From Kushneria konosiri (GTDB lineage Bacteria; Pseudomonadota; Gammaproteobacteria; Pseudomonadales; Halomonadaceae), in NCBI RefSeq assembly GCF_002155145.1, contig NZ_CP021323.1:434001-498000 (forward strand): a DNA stretch of 64,000 nt, in the 5' to 3' direction. The position numbers were made by a program, and so were the translations under genes. The notes beneath the pieces were generated by a model. It ran no database searches. It was given only the letters and a program-made list of their open reading frames with translations, and was not told where the DNA came from. This document shows, piece by piece, positions 26,439 to 34,122 of this stretch. Position 1 is the first letter of the stretch, and every line of letters begins with the position of its first letter.

Positions 26439-28094
26439 TCACCCAGGGTAAAAGATCGAGAGATTGAAGCTCTCCGGCAGGGTCGGCTGCCCGCTCTTGC
26501 GATCAACGAAGCGGACTCGAAAGCCTTTCCATGCCTGGTATTTCACCGAGCCCGAGTAGGCCGAGAGATACTCGATACCATCGTGGATGATGCCGGCATC
26601 GTCTACCGTGACCGTGATGATCGGATCACGCAGTTCCACTTCTCCCTCCGGGAAGGAGAATTCGACCTTCCCCTTGTCGACGGCCTCACAGCGCGCGAAG
26701 AAGTCGCAGCCCGGCCCATCGCCACCCTTGCGCCATTTGACGAACTGAGGGATGCCGGTCAGGGCATGACGCACCGTGCCCTTTTTATCCACCAGCGACG
26801 TCTCGCCCACTACGCCGGGGCGCCCCCGGTTCACCCGGTAATCGTCATACAATACCTTGTCATCGCCGCCGACCTGAGAAGCAAAGCGCAGGCGGCCATC
26901 CCAGACCCCCTTGTTGCCCGACTCCGTGTCGGTATCGAACACCACGTCGCCTCCAGGGCCGCTATGGCGCAGGACGATCGGGTTGGTCTGACGGGTCTTT
27001 TCGGAGCGGCTTGACTGGATCACCAGCGGTGTGGCTTCCTTCCAGGCATCCGCCTCGGCACGTATCGAGTCCGGCGACAGGCGCAACGCATTACCGGTTG
27101 AATTACGAATGACGACCTCGCCACCGTCCAGTGACACACCGCCCATGCTGCCACTGTGCTTGTCACTGGCGAAAACGTTGGTCCAGCCATAAACGCAGGT
27201 ATTGGAAGTGGCAAAGCAATCCATGAACTGCTGCCCCTTGGTTGTCCGAACACAGGGCCATGGGGACTCACCATTGTTGCGGCCTTCCCACCAGTTGCCG
27301 ATAAAGCTCGAGCGATAAATTAAACCGGCGCGAATGGCATCGCCCTTCAGAGCCTCGAAAATATTATCCTGAAAGGTCGCCCCGTAGACATCCTTATCGA
27401 AGATGATCGCATTGTCGGTATAGTTAAACTCGTTTCCAACAAAACGTGCTGTTGTGGAATTTCCCTTCTTTCTATCTTCAACCTTGACTCCGGTACGCAT
27501 GCCAACAAAGGTACAGCGCAGCAGGCTGTAATTGACCATGATTTCTTTAACAAGAATGGCCGTATTGGCAGAAGAAAAGTGGACGTTTTCCACCACAGTA
27601 TTGTAGCCATGGCTATCGATATAGATGCCTTCCCATTTTCTTTTGGCTTCACTGTTTGAGAAGCTGAGATCGCGTATTACCGGGCCATGACCGGTAAACA
27701 TGGCGTTATTACCCAGCGAATGAAAAGGAATCAGCATGGCATTGGTTTCGCGCTTGTTGCGCTGACGGCCGGGTCCAATGAGGTTCTTGCCGTTAAGATC
27801 GACCGTCTGTCCGATCGCATAGCGCCCGGGCGGTACATAAAGACTATTGACGATGCTGGAGCGCGCCGCTTTTACAAAGGCTGCCGAGCTGTCGCGCTTG
27901 CCGGTCGGGTCGGCCCCCCAGTAAATCACGTTGTTGCGGGCGGTCATGTCGAGCGCATCGGATCGCTCACGTGACTCGCTGGCCTGCGCACGCTCAGGGG
28001 CAGCCATGGCTCCCGCCATGCCTGCAACAGGCAGCAGGGCCAGTGCACGACGCATGAAGCGCCGGCGGTTGCGATCATCTGTAGAAAGCGCCAT
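26439..28094 (-). CDS. Tat-exported right-handed beta-helix protein (pectate-lyase-3 superfamily)
   Basis: A 551-aa protein with a twin-arginine-type leader (NRRRFMRRALALLPVAG), cleaved near ERAQASE. The mature part begins with NVIYWGADPTGKRDSSAAF, the classic start of the Pectate_lyase_3 (PF12708) beta-helix, followed by repeated short strands with Asn and Phe ladders. The family includes polysaccharide lyases, phage tailspikes and epimerases, so substrate and even activity are open. GGAG precedes the ATG by six bases. The core at 27340-27660 is lower in GC than its surroundings, which may mark a horizontally acquired part. It is convergent with the ABC permease and divergent from the aryl-polyene cluster. 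Confidence 0.72.
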   Translation of the reverse strand: MALSTDDRNRRRFMRRALALLPVAGMAGAMAAPERAQASESRERSDALDMTARNNVIYWGADPTGKRDSSAAFVKAARSSIVNSLYVPPGRYAIGQTVDLNGKNLIGPGRQRNKRETNAMLIPFHSLGNNAMFTGHGPVIRDLSFSNSEAKRKWEGIYIDSHGYNTVVENVHFSSANTAILVKEIMVNYSLLRCTFVGMRTGVKVEDRKKGNSTTARFVGNEFNYTDNAIIFDKDVYGATFQDNIFEALKGDAIRAGLIYRSSFIGNWWEGRNNGESPWPCVRTTKGQQFMDCFATSNTCVYGWTNVFASDKHSGSMGGVSLDGGEVVIRNSTGNALRLSPDSIRAEADAWKEATPLVIQSSRSEKTRQTNPIVLRHSGPGGDVVFDTDTESGNKGVWDGRLRFASQVGGDDKVLYDDYRVNRGRPGVVGETSLVDKKGTVRHALTGIPQFVKWRKGGDGPGCDFFARCEAVDKGKVEFSFPEGEVELRDPIITVTVDDAGIIHDGIEYLSAYSGSVKYQAWKGFRVRFVDRKSGQPTLPESFNLSIFYPG

Positions 28095-28290
28095 TCCAAA
28101 CTCCGTATAAAGCCATAAAAGGCCTGAATCAGGGGACTATCACACCTGTTTTGGACAGATACTGCCATGCCATTGTGGCGATCATCGGCTGAAGTCCTTC
28201 ACCATACACATCTGTCACGTTTGTCATACTCAAGGTTTATGAAACCACGCCTGCCGCTTACAATCAGATGTCATTTTTCGGGAGGCTCGC

Positions 28291-29019
28291 ATGGCCTGCT
28301 TATCCCATGCTGATACAGCACCACCTTTACTCTATCTCCATCGCTGGCGCGCCTGGCTGCCCGAACGCGATGGTCAGGACATGCCAGCCTGTGTGATCAC
28401 CGATGAAAAGCCTGCCGCGGCAAGCGTGCCGGCCCTGCTGCGACGACGGCTGACACCTCTGGGACGCGCCGTGTGCACGCTGCTCGGTGACATGGGCACC
28501 CATGAACGTACATCCATGCCGGTGCTGCATGCCTCACGCCACGGGGACGGCCATCGTCCACTGGACATGCTTGATACGCTTTTTGAAGGAGAGCCGCTGT
28601 CGCCTGCCCGTTTTGGCCTGTCGGTCCACAACGCCGTGCTTGGCGTCTACTCGATTGCCTTTGGCAATTACGCCTCGATGGCCGCACTGGCTGCTGCCGG
28701 TGAAGAATTCGAGGCGCTTTTAAGCGAAGCTCGAGGCTATCTGGCGGAGGGACATGACAGCGTCATGCTGGTGCTGACCGACTCACCGGTTCCCGATCGT
28801 TACCGTATTCAGACCCAGGCGCCGCAGTCGCCCTCCGCCATGCTGATGGAACTGTCGCTCTCGCCTGCTGCCGGTGCCATCGGCCTGCAGGCAACGCCTG
28901 TCGAATCCTCTGCCGACCTGCTTCCGACCGTGACACCGCCGCTGCTGGTTGACTGGCTGATGGGACGGCATGAGCTGACGACACGCGCCCCTCGGCTTGG
29001 CTGGCAGATCAACGCGTGA
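28291..29019 (+). CDS. apeC: ketosynthase-like chain-length factor of the aryl-polyene cluster (ApeC-like)
   Basis: A 242-aa protein of the Ketoacyl-synth_2 family (half the size of a normal ketosynthase). It keeps the ketosynthase-like SVHNAVLGVYSIAFGN segment, in which the active-site Cys position is not a Cys (AVLGVYS). Related proteins act in aryl-polyene assembly as partner of a full ketosynthase and set chain length. GGGAGG precedes the ATG by five bases. It opens the pigment operon. After its stop a 143-base non-coding stretch precedes the ACP gene, although all later genes in the operon are tightly packed. Confidence 0.75.
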   Translation: MACLSHADTAPPLLYLHRWRAWLPERDGQDMPACVITDEKPAAASVPALLRRRLTPLGRAVCTLLGDMGTHERTSMPVLHASRHGDGHRPLDMLDTLFEGEPLSPARFGLSVHNAVLGVYSIAFGNYASMAALAAAGEEFEALLSEARGYLAEGHDSVMLVLTDSPVPDRYRIQTQAPQSPSAMLMELSLSPAAGAIGLQATPVESSADLLPTVTPPLLVDWLMGRHELTTRAPRLGWQINA

Positions 29020-29162
29020 AGCCGGACATCACACGGCGGATAGCGCCCCAAACCATGCCCGGTTCTGGCATCATATGCCGCCCGAACATACCAGGCAGAT
29101 GACGCTCCAGCGGCGTATTCATCGTCTCGAACACGACAACAGGGACTTGAGGAGAACACCAC

Positions 29163-29438
29163 ATGGCCAATACGGCATTGACCGATCTTGAACGCGATGT
29201 TGCCAACATGATCATCGAAGCGCTGGAGCTTGAAGACATTACAGCCGACGACATCGAGCCCGAAGCGCCCCTGTTTGGCGACGGGCTGGGGCTGGACTCG
29301 ATCGATGCACTGGAGCTGGGTCTGGCGCTGCAAAAGCGTTACGGCATCCGACTGGACAGCGATGCCGAGGAAAACCGCGAGCACTTTGCCAGCCTCAGAC
29401 AGCTCAGCGCGCTGGTCGCCGAGCGTCGCAACGACTGA
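29163..29438 (+). CDS. acyl carrier protein (aryl-polyene cluster)
   Basis: A 91-aa acidic carrier protein. The phosphopantetheine-attachment Ser is in GDGLGLDSIDALELGLAL, near residue 46. GAGGAG lies eight bases before the ATG. In aryl-polyene synthesis the carrier holds the growing polyene chain for ketosynthase, ketoreductase and dehydratase. Known clusters of this kind often encode two carrier proteins in tandem; only this one is present here. Confidence 0.88.
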   Translation: MANTALTDLERDVANMIIEALELEDITADDIEPEAPLFGDGLGLDSIDALELGLALQKRYGIRLDSDAEENREHFASLRQLSALVAERRND

Positions 29439-29443
29439 GGTTC

Positions 29444-30010
29444 ATGATGGGAGCCATGCCTGCCGGACGCCCCGGAACACGTCACTGGTCATCGTCGCTT
29501 TCGATGGTGCTGTTTCCGGTGGCCCTCTGGATCGTTCTGCCGCTATGGGGTACCCGGGCCCTGCTGATCACCTTTGTCCTTCTTGCAGGCCTTCAATGGC
29601 TAGCGGGGCTTCATCGCCTGCGCTGGGCGACGGTGTTGATAATCCTGCTGGCCCTGCTGCTGGGCGGGCAGGCAGAACTGGGCATTCGGCTTTATCCGGT
29701 CATCATCAATGTCTCGCTGGCACTGGTCTTTCTGGGCAGCCTGCGCACCACGCCCCTGATCGAGCGCCTGGCGCGCCTGTCAGAGCCCGACCTGCCACCC
29801 GCAGGGGTGCGCTACACCCGTCGTGTGACCTGGGTGTGGGGCATTTTCATGACGATCAACGCCCTCGTGGCCCTGGCGCTGGCGCTTTGGGCGCCCCTGC
29901 AGGTCTGGCAGATCTACACCGGTGCCATCAGCTATCTGCTCGCGGCCCTGCTGATGGCCGGTGAATGGCTGGTGCGTCAGCGCGTTCGGCGCACAACGGT
30001 GCACGCATGA
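29444..30010 (+). CDS. membrane protein of the aryl-polyene cluster (COG4648-like)
   Basis: A 188-aa protein with about five hydrophobic segments and a conserved C-terminal half that includes RRVTWVWGIFMTINALVALA, typical of the small membrane protein that accompanies APE clusters. Its function is unknown. Several start codons are close together (29444, 29447, 29456); GGGAG precedes the last one but at only two bases, so I keep the first. The stop overlaps the next gene (ATGA). Confidence 0.75.
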   Translation: MMGAMPAGRPGTRHWSSSLSMVLFPVALWIVLPLWGTRALLITFVLLAGLQWLAGLHRLRWATVLIILLALLLGGQAELGIRLYPVIINVSLALVFLGSLRTTPLIERLARLSEPDLPPAGVRYTRRVTWVWGIFMTINALVALALALWAPLQVWQIYTGAISYLLAALLMAGEWLVRQRVRRTTVHA

Positions 30011-31728
30011 CTCATCATTTCTTCTGCGCGCCGTCACTGATCCGCTGCCCGTGGTTATCGGGTGAAGCCGACGATATCGTCGCCCAATCAGGACAGCGGG
30101 TACGCACTCGCGGTGAACTGCGCAAGGCCATTACGGCCTGGGCCAACACGCCGCTGCCGGCAGGCCGGGATGTCGCTCTTTATGACAGCGATCCCTGGCG
30201 GTTTACGACGGCTCTGCTCGGCCTCTGGCACGCCGGCCATCGGGTCTGGCTGCCCGGCGACAACCTGCCCGAAACCGTGGATCATCTGCGCCGGCGCCAT
30301 CTGACCCTGCTGGGCGAGTTTGTCGATGCGCGGGTGCCCACGGCACCGGTGACACAGACGCCGCCCGTTGCCGAACTGTCGCCCGATCAGGACGCCGTGG
30401 TGCTGTTCACCTCAGGCTCAAGCGGCGACCCTACCCCGATCTTTCGCACTCTGGGCCAGCTCGAGGCCGAGGTTGCCGCCTTTGAACGACACTGGCCGCT
30501 CGCGCAGGGGGTGGTCATCAGTCAGGTCAGTCACCAGCACACCTGGGGGCTCACCGCCGGACTTTTACGCGCGATTGCTACCTCGCACCCCTTCGGGCTC
30601 GAGATCGTGACATGGCCCGAAACGCTGGCCGAGTGGCTCACTCATCTGCCGGTCAGCGCCCTGATCAGCTCGCCGCCTCAACTTTCCCGTCTGCCGGACA
30701 GTACGACCGGCATGCCGAAGCGCGCCCCCGGTCGCATCTTCAGCGCCGCCGCCCCCTTGCCACATGACGCTGCCATGCAGGCCGAGGCATTGATGGGCAG
30801 CGAGCTCATCGAGATCTACGGCAGCTCGGAAAGTGGTGCCATTGCCTGGCGCAGGCCCTGTCGTGATACGACCTGGCAGGCCCTTGATGATGTCATGCTG
30901 CGCCGCGACAGTGGACGTATCCTTTTGCGATCAGGACGTCTGCCCGAGCCGGAGCGCTGGCACGAGCAGGCCGACCACATTGAACTGCTCGACGAGCACC
31001 CTGCCCGCTTTACCCTTCACGGGCGCGCCGACCGCATCGTCAAGGTGGCCGGCAAGCGCGTCTCACTGGAGGGGCTAGCCCGGCATATCGAGCGTTTTTC
31101 TGGCGTTACAAGCGCCCGCTGTCTGACCATCGATCACTCGGGCGGCCGCATTGGCGCCGTCGTTGCCATGACCGAAGAGAGTATTGCCCATGATCATGAC
31201 ATGCGCAGAGCCCTCATCAGCGCCCTGCGACAGCATCTGGCCAATGCCTTCGAGCCGGTGGTGCTGCCGCGCTTCTGGCGCTTTGTTCACCGTTTGCCGG
31301 TCAACGCACAGGGCAAGCTGACCCAGGCCATGGCACGCCATCTTTTTGATGATCTGGACGATCGACGGCAGCCACGCTGGCTGGACATCGAGTCCCCGAC
31401 GCTTGATCAGCGCCGGATCACGCTTGAGATCCCGGAGCGGCTGGCGGCACTAGAAGGCCACTTCCCGGGTCGCCCGATCGTGCCCGGCATTGCCCTGATT
31501 CACTGGGCGCGCCAGCAGGCCGAGCGCCTGTTCGGCGAACCGGATCGGTGGCGGGACATGCGCCGAGTACGCTTTCCCGCACCGCTGTTGCCGGGCGATC
31601 GCGCCGTCATGACCCTGACCCGTCAGCGTGATGACCTGAATATCACCGTGGCATCGCATCGGGGTCAGCATCTGCAACTGCGCCTGCTTGGTGTCGATCC
31701 GCCCACCGGCGACCGGGAGCCTTCATGA
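30007..31728 (+). CDS. fused AMP-dependent ligase and hot-dog dehydratase (ApeH-ApeI type)
   Basis: Two activities in one 573-aa chain. Residues 1-440 form an adenylating ligase: phosphate loop LFTSGSSGDPTPI, EIYGSSESGA, GRADRIVKVAGKRVSLEGL and the catalytic Lys in NAQGKLTQAM. It probably activates an aromatic starter acid such as 4-hydroxybenzoate or coumarate-like acids. Residues 460-573 form a FabA/FabZ-like hot-dog domain with GHFPGRPIVPGIALIHWA, probably a 3-hydroxyacyl-ACP dehydratase or thioesterase. In many relatives these are separate genes. The ATG at 30007 overlaps the previous stop (ATGA), and the stop overlaps the glycosyltransferase start (ATGA). Confidence 0.82.
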   Translation: MTHHFFCAPSLIRCPWLSGEADDIVAQSGQRVRTRGELRKAITAWANTPLPAGRDVALYDSDPWRFTTALLGLWHAGHRVWLPGDNLPETVDHLRRRHLTLLGEFVDARVPTAPVTQTPPVAELSPDQDAVVLFTSGSSGDPTPIFRTLGQLEAEVAAFERHWPLAQGVVISQVSHQHTWGLTAGLLRAIATSHPFGLEIVTWPETLAEWLTHLPVSALISSPPQLSRLPDSTTGMPKRAPGRIFSAAAPLPHDAAMQAEALMGSELIEIYGSSESGAIAWRRPCRDTTWQALDDVMLRRDSGRILLRSGRLPEPERWHEQADHIELLDEHPARFTLHGRADRIVKVAGKRVSLEGLARHIERFSGVTSARCLTIDHSGGRIGAVVAMTEESIAHDHDMRRALISALRQHLANAFEPVVLPRFWRFVHRLPVNAQGKLTQAMARHLFDDLDDRRQPRWLDIESPTLDQRRITLEIPERLAALEGHFPGRPIVPGIALIHWARQQAERLFGEPDRWRDMRRVRFPAPLLPGDRAVMTLTRQRDDLNITVASHRGQHLQLRLLGVDPPTGDREPS

Positions 31729-32513
31729 ATCGTCCCTCTGACCGTGCAGCGTTTACGCCCTGCGTGCTGATACCCGTCTACAACCACGAGCATGCCATCG
31801 TGGCCACCTGTGAAGGTCTGGCCGACCTGCAGCTGCCTATCGTGCTGATCGACGATGGCAGCAACGCGGCCTGCGCCGCTGTACTCGATCATCTGGCACA
31901 GGCAAGCGATGTACACCTGCTGCGCCTGCCGCACAATCGCGGCAAGGGATACGCCGTCCGCCATGGTCTTGCGCATGCTCAAGGCCTCGGGTTTACCCAT
32001 GCGCTTCAGGTCGATGCCGATGGCCAGCATGATCACGCCAGTCTGCCGCCCTTTATCGAAGCGGCCAGACAGGCCCCCGAACGGCTTTTGATCGGCTATC
32101 CGCGCTTTGACCACAGCGTGCCGCTTCACCGTTTTATCAGCCGCTACATCACCCATGTGTGGGTCTGGTTCAACACACTGTCGACGACACTGCGCGATAC
32201 GATGTGCGGCGTGCGTCTTTATCCGCTGGTTCCGCTCAATGCCATGCTCTCGCGTCGCGGCTGCGGCAATCGCATGGAATTTGATACCGAGGTGCTGGTG
32301 CGCTGGTTCTGGGCCGGTCATCCGGTCGACAACCTGCCGGTGCGGGTGACCTATCCCACCGATGGCGTGTCCCACTTTCGCCTGTTTCGGGATAACGTTT
32401 TGATGGCGCGCATGCACCTGCGCCTGACGCTGGGCATGCTGATACGACTGCCGATGCTGCTCCTCAGGCGCTGTCGGTACCGGCGCGAGGCGCAACACAA
32501 GAGCTCTTCATGA
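31725..32513 (+). CDS. family 2 glycosyltransferase of the aryl-polyene cluster
   Basis: A 262-aa GT-A glycosyltransferase: nucleotide-sugar part CVLIPVYNHEHAI near residue 12, LIDDGSNAA, and the metal-binding LQVDADGQHDHAS. The C-terminus is hydrophobic and basic (RLPMLLLRRCRYRR), which suggests membrane attachment. In APE-type clusters a GT2 of this kind is thought to link the polyene to a membrane anchor. The start overlaps the ligase stop by four bases, and its own stop overlaps the acyltransferase gene. Confidence 0.82.
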   Translation: MNRPSDRAAFTPCVLIPVYNHEHAIVATCEGLADLQLPIVLIDDGSNAACAAVLDHLAQASDVHLLRLPHNRGKGYAVRHGLAHAQGLGFTHALQVDADGQHDHASLPPFIEAARQAPERLLIGYPRFDHSVPLHRFISRYITHVWVWFNTLSTTLRDTMCGVRLYPLVPLNAMLSRRGCGNRMEFDTEVLVRWFWAGHPVDNLPVRVTYPTDGVSHFRLFRDNVLMARMHLRLTLGMLIRLPMLLLRRCRYRREAQHKSSS

Positions 32514-33472
32514 CATCATCACAACGCAAACGCACGCCGCGCCACTGGTCGGCCATCAGGGAGTCCGGCTCGCTGGGGGGCATCAAACTGATGCTCGCCA
32601 TTTACGACCGCTTCGGCGCGCGTGCCTATCAGGGCGTCCTGTTTCTGGTCGGGGTCTATTACTGGCTGCGCCGCCCGATCGCCCGACGCGCCTCACGTGA
32701 ATACCAAAAGCGTCTCAAGGCCTTTTATCCCTCGGTATCGCTGCCGCGTCTGACCACCGTGCGCCATTTCACTACCTTCGGCACGGCCATTCTGGACAAG
32801 GTGCTGGCGCTTTACGGTCGCATCGCCCCCGAGTCCATTCATATCGAGCAACGTGAAACGCTCCGGGCCGCCATCGACTCCGGTCAGGGCGGCATCATCG
32901 TGGTCACGCATCTGGGCAGCCATGAAGTCTGTCAGGCGCTGGGGCGACTGCGTCGCGACCTGAAGATGAGCGTGGTCATGCATACCCAACACGCCCAGCG
33001 CTTCAACTCCCTGTTCAACGACATCGACCGCCCCCTGTCAGTAGAGATCATCGAGGTCAGTGACATGGGGCCCGGCACGGCCCAGCGACTTCAGGCCCGC
33101 GTCACCGAGGGGGGCTTTGTGGTCATCGCCGCCGACCGCGACCCCATCGACTCAGGTGCCCGACGTCGATGGATCGATTTTCTCGGCCGACCGGCCCCTT
33201 TCCCCGAAGGGGCCTTCTGGCTGGCCATGCTGTTGCGCTGCCCGCTGTATCTGCTGGTCTGTGCCCGCCAGGGTCAATCGCATCACGTACACTTTGAATC
33301 GCTGGGGGATGCCACAAGCCTTTCACGGCGGACGCGTGAGGCCTGGATGGACAGCACCATGAAACACTTTGTCTCGCGGCTGGAACACTTCTGCTGTCGC
33401 TATCCGCTACAGTGGTTCAACTTTTACCCGTTCTGGCAGTCCGAAAAGCAAAACGCTCGTCCACCCCGTTAA
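32510..33472 (+). CDS. lysophospholipid/lipid A-type acyltransferase (LPLAT superfamily)
   Basis: A 320-aa acyltransferase related to the LpxL/LpxM branch. The catalytic box is VVTHLGSHEVCQALGRL near residue 130 (His...Glu), and an arginine-rich phosphate pocket VIAADRDPIDSGARRRW with FLGRPAPFPEGAFWLA follows. It has one N-terminal membrane segment (YQGVLFLVGVYYWLRR). In the pigment pathway it would attach acyl groups or the polyene to the lipid anchor. The ATG at 32510 overlaps the previous stop by four bases. 44 bases separate it from the LolA-like gene. Confidence 0.82.
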   Translation: MTSSQRKRTPRHWSAIRESGSLGGIKLMLAIYDRFGARAYQGVLFLVGVYYWLRRPIARRASREYQKRLKAFYPSVSLPRLTTVRHFTTFGTAILDKVLALYGRIAPESIHIEQRETLRAAIDSGQGGIIVVTHLGSHEVCQALGRLRRDLKMSVVMHTQHAQRFNSLFNDIDRPLSVEIIEVSDMGPGTAQRLQARVTEGGFVVIAADRDPIDSGARRRWIDFLGRPAPFPEGAFWLAMLLRCPLYLLVCARQGQSHHVHFESLGDATSLSRRTREAWMDSTMKHFVSRLEHFCCRYPLQWFNFYPFWQSEKQNARPPR

Positions 33473-33516
33473 ACCTCGGACACCCGCTGTCCTGAAGGCC
33501 CAGGAGCTTGAGTTAC

Positions 33517-34122
33517 ATGTCTTGTCGCACGCGTTTACGATCGCTGAGTCTTCTCGCTGTTACCCTTCCACTGTGGATGGTCGCTCTGCCGGCCAGTGCC
33601 ATGAGCCTTGAGACCCTGGCAGACCATCTGGCCACTCAGGGCGACGTCTCCGGGCGTTTCGAGCAGACCCGTTACCTGGCCGACCTGGATACCCGGATCG
33701 ATGGTCATGGTCACTACCGCTTTGAACAAAGCGATCGCGTGATCTGGTCACTGGAGTCACCGGTAGAAGAGACCATGGAGCTTTCAGGTTCAGGCATCGA
33801 GCGTAACGGTGAACACATCAACGATGATCCGGCCGGCGTGGCGACGCTGATCATGCAACTGCTCAATGGCCAGTTCTCGGCGCTGGCAGACCGCTTTGAC
33901 ATCACCCTTGAAGGCGATCAGGCGAACTGGCACGCCACGCTGGTACCAAGACAGCAGGGTCTGGCGAACTATCTCCATACCATTGACATGCACGGTGATG
34001 CGCGCCTTGAGCAGATCGACATGGCCATGGCCGACGGCGATCGCCTCGACATTCACCTGCTACCGCCGGAAGAGAGCCCCGGCACTTCTGAAACCGATGC
34101 GCAACAGGCGCCTTCATCGTAA
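33517..34122 (+). CDS. LolA-like periplasmic lipid carrier of the aryl-polyene cluster
   Basis: A 201-aa exported protein with a signal peptide ending near LPASAMS. The LolA fold is indicated by VSGRFEQTRYLADLDTRIDG, then GHYRFEQSDRVIWSLESP and a chain of alternating beta-strand residues. It would chaperone the lipid-linked pigment through the periplasm, in partnership with the MMPL exporter next door. The ATG at 33517 lies ten bases after AGGAG; the TTG at 33508 is too close to that site. The stop overlaps the exporter start (TAATG). Confidence 0.8.
   Translation: MSCRTRLRSLSLLAVTLPLWMVALPASAMSLETLADHLATQGDVSGRFEQTRYLADLDTRIDGHGHYRFEQSDRVIWSLESPVEETMELSGSGIERNGEHINDDPAGVATLIMQLLNGQFSALADRFDITLEGDQANWHATLVPRQQGLANYLHTIDMHGDARLEQIDMAMADGDRLDIHLLPPEESPGTSETDAQQAPSS

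Noticed and set aside
28997-29191. Short open frame in the gap before the ACP gene as possible remnant of an acyltransferase or ACP
   Set aside because: Translation in all frames shows no recognisable residue pattern; only a deletion scar can be suggested.
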